Shown piece after piece: positions 1 through 11,194 of a DNA stretch of 64,000 nt; position 1 is the stretch's first letter, and every line of letters starts with the position of its first letter. The notes under the pieces are model-generated. The model saw only the letters and a list, made by a program, of their open reading frames with translations, made no database searches and was not told where the DNA came from. The DNA comes from Rhopalosiphum padi (taxonomy: Eukaryota; Arthropoda; Insecta; Hemiptera; Aphididae), in NCBI RefSeq assembly GCF_020882245.1, contig NC_083597.1:60862152-60926151 (forward strand), given 5' to 3'. A program made the translations under genes and the position numbers.

Positions 1-3000
1 TATGCACGATATTTATAATATTTTAGACAAGTATTTTAAGGCAAAGTAGTTGATTTTATATGGTACTACTATTGTTATAAAAAGGATTTTTATTCAAAAG
101 ATATAGTAGAATGTGTACATATTTATGCAAATATGCAAGAACAATTAATACAAATAATATTTTTAATTATTCGACAATTTAATCAAACATTTAGCATAAT
201 TCAAATTATTTGAAATATTTAAAAAAATATACAACATGTAACTAATAATATTATTATACTTTAATTCAAATATGTCAACAAAATTAACCATAGAATCTAT
301 ATTTGAAATGAGAAATATTTTAATAAATATCATTATTCTAATTTGAGTTTAGTATTATTCTACAATCTTATGGGTGCTTACATACAAACTCAGGGTCTAA
401 TAATAATATAAAATTGTGTTTTTTATTTCATATTGTATAATTATTGAAATAGGTTACGGATCACTTGTAATTTTATGAATATAAATGCTTTTTACTAAAT
501 TATTTAAAATAAATTAAATAAATTCTGTCTACTAAACACAAACAATGCCTTAATTATTAAATTAATTGTAGAAAATAAAATATTAGAAAAAAGTCAATTG
601 GTTTGGTTAAATATCCCCAAAAAGAGTAATATTATATTATAATAGAAATTGATAAAATAAATTATTTAAATACTGAAACTTATTAAATTATATGCTATAG
701 TTTAAGCAAAATGATTATCATTTAAATAAAATCCTAGTATTATAAGTTATTCATCATGCTAAGAAAAAATTGTATATGCAATATCCATGCAAAAAAAAAC
801 ACAATACTAACTGAATTTAAACAAATAAAAAATAAAATGTATATTAATTTATCAATACAATTTTCATAAATATACTTAGATATACTTGGTCCCAAGTTCA
901 TACTTCATTTTAGTATATTATGTTGAACTATCTGACTTACTTATTAATAATTGACCATTATTATAGATTACGAAGGATGGGTTGTTGAATTTATTGCTCT
1001 TAAACATTCCGAAGTTTGTTAAAAAAGTCAATTATAAATAATTGCTCGAAATCAAATACTTTGAATTCAAACAGTTTGAGAAAAATTAAATTAAATATTA
1101 CTATTAATGTGATATATATATATATATATATATTAACAAATATTAATTTATGTACCTTAATCTGTAATAACTAATACCAGAACTTTTTAAGAGTTAAGAT
1201 AGTTATTTTTGTTTAAAATTTAGTTGGATTAAACTTTAAATTAAATTAATCATGTTCTTAATGTTCTTATGTTTGAATATAAATGGATTCAAGCTCAAGA
1301 AAAAAGTAAAGTTCAAATTTTAATTAATGAAAATTTAAGTTCGTCCCATCCTTATATATTATCATACATAATTAAAATATTCAGTTCAATTTTTAATTAG
1401 TAATTTAACCCATAAAACGACTATTTCCTTGTTTAAATATATATATATTTACCATATCTTTTTTCTATGCATATATCATAAAAACATAAATATTAAATTA
1501 TATTATGAAAAACAGAACAGTACCATTAAGATTTGGCTCCCTATTTTATTTATCATAAATATTATATATTATAAAAAAAATGTTGGCGCCTCTTTTAACT
1601 ACGCACCCGGGGCCATGCCCCCTAGCCATCCCCCCCTAACGGCATAGCTCTACACAGCTACAAACAGCATATCTCATAAAGATAATATTTTTTTAAAGCT
1701 TTTGATATCAATGTACAATCTATGAGAACTGAATCAAAATTATTTATCCATTTTTTTTTTAAGCACATGGTTATTTAACATATTAATAATTATTTATTTA
1801 TTTGTTTATATAATCACTCTAAACCTTTCAATACACATAAATTAATAAACATTGATACTAAAAAAGATAGAAAAAAAAAAAAAATTATATATTTTTAATA
1901 AAAATATAATTTATTATTTTTTAAGTAACTTAAACTTTTTGAATTTAAAAGAAAATTCTAAAAAACTAATAACTGTTTTTTTTATTAGTTATCTAACTTT
2001 TGAATGATAATAATATACTTACTACTTTCTTTTAAAAATAAGGATACGATAATCTAATGTAAATTCCTTATTACATTAAATCAGTATATTTTGTATACTG
2101 TAAGTTGTTACTCATCTCCTAAAATTGTAAAATATGAAATCAATTTGAGATATTTAATACAATAATTATAAATATATATTTTGATTTGATACAAATCTGG
2201 AAGTCAGGTTAAAAAAAATTATAAATATTGTACATTCTTCAATTTTTACACTATTTTTATTTATTTATTTTTTTTTTAATGAAAGACAGGAATAAACTTA
2301 AGAATTCACTTAATGAAAACTTATTTCATAAGTGTAATAATGTGTTTATGCGTCACACAAAAAATAGATTAAAATATTATGCATAATTATGTTTAAATAA
2401 TTAACACTGTTATTATAAGTTGAAAAAAATGTCGATTACAAGTAGCTATACTCAATAAATTATTACACACTATGATATTTCCTAAATAAGTTAGACATAT
2501 GTTGAACGATCAAACACAAACATAAATCATAAGGAGGGTAGTTGAACTACAATATGAAATGTATAATTAACTCAATTAACTAAACGATCCATTACTCCTA
2601 ATTCTAAATAAGATATTAAACAGTATCATTAATTCTCATATCAATCAAAAAAAAAAAAATAATAATAATAATAATAAAATTAAATAATTAGTATATGTAA
2701 TTATATATGTAATTGTTAATACTATTTATATTCTAATGTAATTTGTGGATGTCATCTAAACCTATCTTTTTATTATTTAAACCTAATTAACTACACACTC
2801 TTTAATTTGGAAAATTTGCTTACAGTTCTGAATAATACTGACTTTTTATCTTTACTACTTTTTAAGAATAATTATCACTCGCACTAAAATGTTGTAATCA
2901 AGACACATATGAGATAGAAAAAAAATTACACACAAATCTTTAAGCCTAAAATGCCTTTCTTTTTTGTCAATATAAACTGAGGAATAAAGTTTTAAAAAAA

Positions 3001-4110
3001 GATTCCTGATGGCCTGCACAAGTTTAAATTTCTGCGGGTTGGAATTCTCCTGACCCAAACCCCTTACGTAACATTTTGGGTCAGCTCATACTTTTTTTTA
3101 ACCTGTGCACAAATAAAACAAATATTCTACTTTAAACCTGTTTAATAAATAAATATTTATAGTTCTAGTTACGACTTAGAGCCAATTTTACAACATTTCG
3201 ATAGACAAATTTAACTGATAATTTTTAAATTGTACGCAACACAATATATATACTTCTATATAGTTAAACAAGTATTATGTAATTACAATTATAAATTGGT
3301 TGAACTTTAAACCAATAAACAGAAATTAAATATTTGGAATAGTAGTTATTTAAAAACAGGGGAGTGATCACCTGTATGGAGAAACTAATATCAATGGAGT
3401 TTTAAAAAGTAGTTAACTGAGCTGAGCTAGGCTGAACATATGTAGACACATACAGGTTGATTGGACAGGTTAAACAATGAAAAATAAATATACCAAGACA
3501 ACACCTCAGACAAAGGTATAAGGATAAAGGAGTGGTCAATGACTTAAAATAACTTGGATAGAGAATGGGGAAGTGACTAAGAAGAGAGCATTGTAGGAAA
3601 GTTGCTGTTGCGTAAATCGAAATGGCATAAAAAATCTCAAAGATTTTTACTTACTAAAAATAACCATTGCATATTATATTAAAATTTTAAAAATATAATT
3701 TAGATTTTAGGAAGTATTAAATAATAACAGTTCATACATTATAATACATTTTCTGTTTAATATACTTTATAAACATAAGTTTTAACTGCAGGGCAGTGTG
3801 TTGTAAATAATTGATGAATGTGATAACCCTTTATATTTTACTACAGTTATATGATATGTATAATGCATAAATAATACATAAAATAAATCTACTTCAGAAG
3901 TATTTTTTTATAACCCTTTAATCAATAAATTAATTGTTAAAAAATAAAATATAGATAATTAAAATATTTATTGTAATTATTGATTTTATAAACTGTAGGT
4001 ATGTTGTAATGGCTCTAAGCGTTAACTCAAAGTGAGTATATTTAAGTTTTATGATACAGTTTAATGTTAATAATTGATTAAAAAAAATATTTTAAATTTA
4101 CCTTATATAG
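1..4110. other. Gene-free AT-rich flank
   Basis: I find no supportable coding exon here. The stretch is very AT-rich and full of stops in all frames. It contains a (TA)n run at about 1111-1132, an (AAT)n run at about 2662-2677, several poly-A or poly-T tracts, and one GC-rich patch at about 1585-1660 that resembles a transposon end. The 3' end of the minus-strand hnRNP transcript should fall in the last few hundred bases; a TTTATT at 3967-3972 reads AATAAA on the minus strand, about 140 bases past the stop codon. Confidence 0.6.
1585..1660. repeat. GC-rich patch, possible transposon end
   Basis: A short block containing GGCGCC, a run of seven C and the inverted pair GGGGCC/GGCATG.CCCC stands out sharply from its AT-rich surroundings. 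Such isolated GC-rich blocks elsewhere in this window are ends of DNA transposons. No second terminus or target duplication was found, so the class is unknown. Confidence 0.3.
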
Positions 4111-5452
4111 CTAGTATCTTCCTCTACCACCTCGTCCAAAAGCGCCTCTGCCACCACGGCTTGGATTTCCAGGTCCTCTTCCCGATATTCCTCTTACAGG
4201 ACCACCTCCTCTTCCACGAACACCACCCCTTCCTCTTCCTCCAAAACTACTTCCTTCACCACTGGCAAAATTACTGCCGCTAAATCCACTACTAAAGTCA
4301 TTGTATCCACTATCAAAACCACCTAAGGAATAACATAAAACATAATTAGTATAATAGTATTGTTAAATAATAAATACATTTTTTTATTACTATTATAGGG
4401 TCCTGGTCTAGCCGATCCACCTCCTCGCATAGGGCCATTACTTCCTCTTATAGGTCCAGCACCAAAACTTTGTTGATATCCATCACTGAAACTATTATCC
4501 CAAGCACTAGTTGACGGGCCTCCCCAATTACCTCCTCGAGAACTTGGACCTGATTCCCATGGGTCAGGATCATTACCACCTAAAATGTTATAAAAATTAT
4601 ATAGAATACGTATGAATTATTAACAGGCATTATATTGTTCATAAATAACAATTCTTACTTCTCCATCCTCCACCTCTTCCACTCATTCCAAAATTTCTCA
4701 TTGTAGGTTCCCAGGCACTTCGATTATCACTACCCCAATTATCTCCAGAATTACTGTTATTTCTAGCATTTACTCTAGCCATTTCTTCTTTACTTAATGC
4801 TTTTTTTACATCAATTTTTTTTCCTTTTATAATATGCGATCCTTTTACTGTTTAACAAAATAATATAGTCAAATTAAAAAATATTTTAACAAGACATATA
4901 TACTTGGAACTTACAACATATTTTATCAACAGGATCATAATCATCAAATTCAACAAAACCAAATCCTCGTTTTTTGCCTGTTTCTTTATGAACAACTAGA
5001 GCAGCAGAAGTAACATTACCATAAGGAGAAAAATATTCTTTTAAATCTTCTTCAGTAATACTGTCATTTAACAGACCAACAAACAATTTTTTAACTGTTG
5101 CCCCTGCTTCAGGTTTTCCAATATCCTATGAAAAATATATTTATATTGAATAATAATTAATTATTTTTGTCTCAATTAAATAATATTGTATTACAGTTTT
5201 TGGAACAGCTCTTTTAGGTTCTACTGTTCGACCATCTATCTTATGAGGTCGTGCACCTTGTGCATCATCAACCATATGAGCAGCAGCATAAGTAATAAAG
5301 CCAAATCCTCTTGATCGTTTAGTCTGTGGATCTTTCATAACAACAACATCCATAATTTCACCCCATTGTTCAAAATATTTTTTAAGATTTTCATCAGTAG
5401 TTTTATAGTCTAAACCACCGACAAATAATTTACGTAAATGTTCAGGCTCCCT
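4111..5452 (-). CDS. hnRNP A/B-type RNA-binding protein (Hrb87F/Hrb98DE-like), 5' end missing
   Basis: Nuclear RNA-binding protein of the hnRNP A1/A2B1 family, expected to package pre-mRNA and influence splicing. Five exons are clear on the minus strand: 5195-5452, 4915-5125, 4659-4847, 4391-4579 and 4111-4322, all GT-AG with matching phases (0,1,1,1), giving 352 residues. The first exon opens with REPEHLRKLFVGGLDY, the start of RRM1 (RNP2 KLFVGG, RNP1 RGFGFITY). Exon 2 carries RRM2 (RNP2-like KLFVGLL, RNP1 RGFGFVEF). The tail is rich in Gly, Arg, Ser and Asn and ends in an RGG/GRG-rich stretch, GRGGRGRY then stop. The inter-RRM linker and the DPVDKI motif match the insect Hrb87F/98DE type better than squid. 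The initiator Met must lie in a further upstream exon, which I could not fix; one candidate is an exon that ends in ATG at 7319-7321. Confidence 0.93.
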
Positions 5453-7660
5453 CTAGAATAAAAAAGTAAATAATTTATATTAAATAGAATACATTACATT
5501 ATTATTTGAAAAAAGTAGATATTTTAAACATTGATTGAAGGAACAATTATTGCTGGTGAATAGTTTTGCATAAATACATTAGTGTAATAACTTATAAAAA
5601 ATGTATACTACATGTGAACAGTACTTGTTTCCTCTGTGTTAGTAAATAAAATTATAGAACGTTTTGATGCTTCCAATAAAATTTGTATAAATTCATAATT
5701 TAGTAATGTTATCTTAAATAATATTTTCTATTATAAAATTACAAACTAAGCATAATACTGGAAAAAGTACTTGAAATACTAAAACTCTACATAATATCTC
5801 AAGAATAAAACCCTATGGTCTAAGAATTGTTAGTTTTTACTTATGCTCTGTTCCAAAAGAGAACTATCACTTTGTGCATAATGAATAATGCTATTGGTAA
5901 GTCATGAACCATGTGAACAATCTGACACTGAATAAATGATGGGAGATGCACAGTATTGACAAAAATCAGTCAGCCGATTATTTTCTTTTGGACTAGAGTA
6001 TATATTTAGTCGTATTGTTAAAATTCTATTAGGTAATAAATAGATAACAGAAGTTATAGACAAACAAATCATTCATTATTATTAGGAAGTAATTTTTAGT
6101 AAAATATGTATAGTAGAATAGAAAGCCAAGGAAATGTTCAATGAACAAATTATATTAAATAATAATAACGTTAGAATTAGGTCAATTTGTTTGTATAATT
6201 AATTTATTGTATATTAACTTAGCAGATGATTTGGGTCATAGAAAAATATATTATAATATTTGGGTCTTAACTAATTTCTTTAATTTATCATGTTAGTATA
6301 ACAAAATTCAGATAAAAATTAATTCTTTATTATAAATTTACAACAATTACTTATACTTATAAATGTTTTGTTACAATTAAATTATGAATATAATAAACTA
6401 CCTAATTAGTAGGAGTATAAAACAACTAATTTTAAAACAGTTTTATCAAGTAATAATTTGATCAATATTTTATGATACTTTTTTTTTTTGTGTTTCTTAA
6501 GTATTTTTGTATTTATTTATAAAAATTACATTTACAATCTGTACATTAAAAAAAAAAAAAAATTACAATAAATAAATGGATCACAAAGCAATGATACAAT
6601 GAGTAGAAAACTATTCAGTGATAGCACCTTTTTGGAAATATTCAGCTAGAAAACAAATATGACGATATTTCAAACTATAAGATCACGACACCAACAACTT
6701 TTGAGACATCTTTATGATACTTAAATTTCTTTTCAATACAAAAATATTATTTATTTTGATTAGGTATTAATGTATTATATATATAATACCTAGTATACAA
6801 TATACATATTAAAAACATTAATGAATTGTTATTTTTCATTAATTTGAATACTCAATTAGGTAATTATTTTAATGTAAATTACAAATTAACCAAAGTATTA
6901 GAATAACTATCATAAAAATTAATTATCATAATTCAATATTGTCCATCATTACTGTAAATCAATGTTATTCATCATTTATCAACAATATTACAACACAAAT
7001 TATTATTAATACTTTATTGTACACTACCAAAACTTACAGATTTAAATTATTCTAAAAGAATAAACCTAGTTTTAATCAATTGTTTTAATAGATGGGCAAT
7101 TAATTATTACTTATTTATAATAACAAACTTCAAAATTTAAAAAAAATGTTTGTGTTCATAAAATAATTTATTTGAAATGTGTGAACATAATATCAAATTA
7201 GAGAACACATATAAGAAATTACGTGAATATACACTAAGCATTATTATTCATAATTGTTGTGCATTCAGGAAATTAATATTTTTAAGCAACTCAAGTATTT
7301 AAATGTGTATAATATTACCATATTTACGAGTCGTATAATCTATCTTCAGTGGATTCGAACAAATATTGTATTATTATAATTATTGTAATTTTTTGATGGT
7401 AAACGTCAAATAAAATAATAAATTAGATATGACTAGTAAAAAAGTAATCAACAATAAAATAAAAAAATTAAAGACAGATATGTTTAAAGTTTACAAAAAG
7501 TTCAAGAAAAGCAGAATTATTCTACTTATACAATCCTCGAGATTAATTATTATTTATTGTTTACAATTATTAAATAAATCACAGAAGCGTCAGACAAGAA
7601 CGAATTATGAAACTTTGAAACGTAAACACAAAACTCTATAAAAAATAACAAATAAACACT
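5453..7660 (-). other. Upstream intron region of the hnRNP gene
   Basis: This stretch should be the first intron or introns of the minus-strand hnRNP gene, since the first recognised exon starts directly after a good acceptor (TTCTAG, 5458-5453). No conserved coding exon is visible. On the minus strand an ATG at 7321-7319 is followed at once by GTAATA, so an exon contributing little more than the start codon is possible, as in vertebrate hnRNP A2, where the first coding exon encodes only a couple of residues. The donor is weak and the call is speculative. Confidence 0.35.
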
Positions 7661-7830
7661 GAGTTGGCGAGTTATCCAACGCCTTATGCCACCAATATGG
7701 ACCGGCGGCGGTGGTAGTAGCGATCAGTGTAGTCACTACCCACAGTAAACATCAGCAAGACGACACTGTGTATTGAGACCAAATCCAGTTTGAAAAAACC
7801 GCGGTCCTTTCGATTAAATAAGTATAAACT
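7660..7830 (-). promoter_or_regulatory. Candidate promoter/5'-UTR of the hnRNP gene
   Basis: A GC-richer block containing GGCGGCGG and several CG dinucleotides sits in otherwise AT-rich DNA, upstream of the minus-strand hnRNP exons. It has no useful ORF on the minus strand: the longest open run from an ATG there stops after about 22 codons. Position and composition fit a transcription start and non-coding first exon. This is inference from composition, with no core promoter motif identified. Confidence 0.35.
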
Positions 7831-7967
7831 AATTACTAATGTTGAATGTTGTCAATACTCAATTGATTATTTAAACTATTGAATTTATAATAAAAACTAA
7901 AATAAAATAATTGTGATTTATATATCAAAGTCGGAGAGATTAAAAAAAGGAGGTATCGCTCTGCTAT

Positions 7968-9337
7968 AGGGACGTATGCAGAAAAAAGTTTTGGGGATGC
8001 TTTTGAAAATCAGTTATAGAAAAGTAGAAATTTTTTTTTAATAAACATACAAATTGTTTTTATAAAATCTAGCTGTACCTACTAAGGTACAATACATACT
8101 TTTTTAAGTATAAACATTAATATAAAGAAAAAAATACAATGCTAAATCTTATTTTCGCGAAGTTTTGGCCATTATATTAAGGATATCTTCACAGTTAATA
8201 CCTATATGGCTATATGTGTCTATTTACATTTAACAATACTAATTCATCGAATCTTTCGTCGCCAGTTTTGTTACGTAAATACGTACCCACGCCAATACAT
8301 AAAAGGTATAATTTTATTTTATTTATAAATCCTGTTTAAGTATTTTTATTTTTATTCAAATTATATTAATTATTTTAATTTGTAAATATTAAATTTTTAT
8401 TTTGCTTTAACTGGTTTTTCATAAACACAATGTGTTAACACTTTAACGTGCTAGGTAAACTGAGTCCCGAGTAATAACATTTTTCGAAAGAATAATTTAT
8501 AAATAACGAAGATGTACCTACTTAAAAATAAAAAGTCGATACATTCAATGGTACTGTATAGTGACTAGTCACCAATTAATGACTATCGAATATCAATTGT
8601 CGATTTGCTTACTTAAATACATTCAAATAGATACATATATAAAAATATATAGCAAAGAGGTAATTAAAATGAAAAAAAAACAATAGAAAAATTTTTTTGA
8701 GACAAAAAATGTTGAAATATAAAAATAAAAATATTTCAAGATTTGAATTCGTTAAGAACATATCAAATAAATTTTTACCATGTACATAATAAAAATAAAC
8801 AAAAAAAAAATTGACTTGAATTTGCATATTATATATTTAATTAATTGTGATTTCACTGAAATCTCAGATTTGTATGAACAACGTAGTGAATTATATATTA
8901 GATATTAAAAACAAAAAAAGCACATTTTTAACCACGCCAGTTATGTACATAATTAATTGTGATTTTTATTTACAACGTTGTGAATTATATTAGATATTAA
9001 AAGTAAATAAAGCACATTTTTAACCACGCATTTTTAACATATCAGATAGTAAGCCTGTAAAATTGAGAAAGAAAATGTGCTGTTTTGGAAACTAAACCTA
9101 TTATATCCAGTGACTCAGTTTACCTTATACCTTTTCAAATCCGGGACTTAGTTTACCACAAAAACGGTATTTCGGACTCAATTTACCTAGCCCCTGTAAT
9201 ATCACACCTGTCTATCAAAGTATAATAATAATTATGACAACTAACATTAAAATAGAATAAGTAAATAACCATACAAAAACTAAATATTTCGGGGGGGGGG
9301 TTGAATACCCAAAACACCCCCCTGTGTACGTCCCTGT
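7968..9337. mobile_element. Non-autonomous hAT-type element with 8-bp target duplication
   Basis: The two ends are inverted copies: AGGGACGTATGCAG at 7968-7981, and the reverse complement of 9322-9337, ACAGGGACGTACACAG. The element is flanked by direct repeats TCTGCTAT at 7960-7967 and 9338-9345, the 8-bp duplication typical of hAT transposition. It is about 1370 bp with no transposase ORF. It sits inside a copy of a dispersed repeat (left part about 7945-7967, right part 9346 onward) and itself contains the inverted-repeat element at 8451-9190. A run of ten G starts at about 9292, near the right end. Confidence 0.7.
8451..9190. mobile_element. Inverted-repeat element with CTAGGTAAA termini and subterminal iterons
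   Basis: The left end begins CTAGGTAAACTGAGTCCCG (8451); the right end is its inverted counterpart, with reverse complement CTAGGTAAATTGAGTCCG (to 9190). Just inside the right end, two more copies of the same motif (about 9151-9166 and 9111-9124) lie in the same orientation, forming an array of three terminal iterons against one on the left. The interior holds a tandem duplication of roughly 80-110 bp (8833-8944 and 8949-9028), both copies ending in GCACATTTTTAACCACGC. No ORF of note. The superfamily is not assigned and no clear target duplication was found. Confidence 0.6.
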
Positions 9338-9345
9338 TCTGCTAT

Positions 9346-9700
9346 ATAGTAGAGATATAGAGTAGAACACTATAATGGATGCGTCAAATTTGAATGCAAT
9401 GACACTATGGCAGGTATAATTTTTTATGAAAAACGATTCTGAACAGATGATTTATCAGTGTAGGATAATTAGTAGGATATATTATATTATTATCTATATT
9501 TATATTGTAAAATATCGTTATTTTATGCAATTTCGTAAAAAAATAAAATTTCATATGCTCATAAAATTTTTTCTATACTGACGTTAGAATTTTTTTTTAC
9601 AGTTACTTGAAGGAAAACTTTTGGATAGCCTTGTATTGAGTAAAAAACTCAAGGTATAAATCACAAACATTTTATGAATTTTCAATTTCAAAATTCCTTG
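9346..9700. repeat. Dispersed repeat, copy 1 (right part)
   Basis: From about 9346 the sequence shares an ordered series of motifs with copies at 11905-12040 and 61950-62100: CACTATAATGG, then a T/A-rich AAATT(T)GAAT.CAAT block, then an AAAACGATTCTGAACAGA block. The left part of this copy (GGTATCGCTCTGCTAT, about 7952-7967) is separated by the hAT insertion at 7968-9337. It may belong to a larger element, because the poorly conserved tail also resembles 29050-29430. Confidence 0.55.
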
Positions 9701-10707
9701 CAAATTTTCGCGATTTTGATATATTTCATAAACATTTGAACAGTAAATGCTTATAAACAAAAATTGTAACTAACAATTTAGTAATTTAGTATAAGTACAA
9801 CTTATATTAAACCTTGTATTAAATTTTAAAGATTTTTTGAAAAGCCAAATTTTTTTTATCGGCATTTCAAGAAAAAAAATGTAGAAAAATCGAAAAATTT
9901 TTTTTTGCATTGACGACTACTTTCCTCAATATGACCACGGTAAGGCGTAAATACTATTATTGTATTATACCCACTAACCTACTACATTAGTACCTACTAA
10001 TCCGTTTCTTTGTGCTAGTCGAAACTCGAAAGTCGAATAGAATTATTTGAATAATCGAATGTGAAAATTCAAACAGTCAAATGTGCTACCTAATTGTTTA
10101 ATTTCGTTTTTGTGGAACTTGGAAGAACGAAAAATTATTGGTGCTCTACCAAAAATTATAAAAACATTTGAGTCAGTCCTATTTATGATTTTGGCGCCTT
10201 TTTTTCCTCCTAAAAAAACAAACCCTAAAAATGTAACTTTTAGCACGGCGCCTTCTTAGTTTAATAGTTAAGAGACTTAAAATTCGGCGCCCTGGACGAT
10301 TGCTCTCTTCGACCTTTCAGATAAATACGCAAAAATTGAGTAATTGAGTCGAATTTATTATGTTTTGGTGTTTGATTAGGTAAACATATAATTGTGTAAG
10401 ACATTAAATTTCAAAATTTACATACTATTACAAAATCTTTTAATCCGTCTATAATGGTTCCAATAAACTTCTATAATAATCATAGTATATAATATTGTCT
10501 AAAAAAGTATGTTTGTAATCCCAGACGTCATTGAATAAACAAATTGTAAAATAATATTCTTTTAATAAAAAATATATATGATTGTATGAAATCCATATTA
10601 TAGTGATTATGATTTATGATTACATTGAGCAATATTACTACATATATGTATTATATATATTTATATATCTGTGAATATTACTTATATATTATTATTATGA
10701 TTACAAC

Positions 10708-10741
10708 CACGGATATAGATACTATAGTATCTATATCCGTG
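10708..10741. repeat. Perfect 34-bp palindrome flanked by 9-bp direct repeats
   Basis: Positions 10708-10741 are exactly self-complementary; each 17-base arm begins CACGGATATAGATACTA. GATTACAAC occurs directly on the left (10699-10707) and again at 10741-10749, sharing the last base. The core GATATAGATACTATA recurs at 10810-10824. It lies about 450 bp upstream of the PRPF18 start codon. Confidence 0.85.
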
Positions 10742-10766
10742 ATTACAACCAAGGTGAATTTATGTT

Positions 10767-10912
10767 AAAGAATGAGCTTAGATCATATGATCTTTGTATA
10801 TGATCAACTGATATAGATACTATATATCATGATCATGGCTTGAGAAAACTAATCATAGTTAATCATGACATAATATTATATAGCCGTGATATGATCTAAG
10901 AGAATGAGTAAA
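10767..10912. repeat. Cluster of short inverted repeats upstream of PRPF18
   Basis: CTTAGATCATAT near 10778 is inverted as ATATGATCTAAG near 10890-10901, with an AGAATGAG motif beside both ends. Between them are further short palindromes (GATCATATGATC, ATCATGATCAT). The region can fold into a long imperfect hairpin. It may be a decayed foldback element or part of the promoter-proximal region of PRPF18; nothing decides between these. Confidence 0.5.
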
Positions 10913-11194
10913 GTTTTTTGTTGATAATTCCAATTATTATCATTGAGTTACTTTGTGTTATCTCTAATCTCTATTTGATGTTTTTATTTTATATTAAAGT
11001 AAGTAATATAGGTAGTTATATATATATAGTTATTACACAGTATTACAAACTACAGTATACACCTTGAGCTTGAATCTTGATTTATATTCTTGCTTGATAC
11101 CTACTTCTCATTTCTTTGGTCTTAGTTATAAGTCAATTGTGGATGTATTAAAAATATTGAATTAAATTCCATAGGTTAGGTTTCGGTTTCTACT

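Noticed and set aside
1111..1132. TA-repeat run as an origin or regulatory element
   Set aside because: A plain (TA)n microsatellite, as common in AT-rich insect DNA; nothing beside it suggests function.
4074..4283. Plus-strand 69-codon frame
   Set aside because: It is the complement of the Gly/Arg-rich last exon of the hnRNP gene.
10043..10246. Minus-strand 67-codon frame
   Set aside because: It runs across a GGCGCC-rich transposon-like patch (10190-10300) and shows no family similarity.
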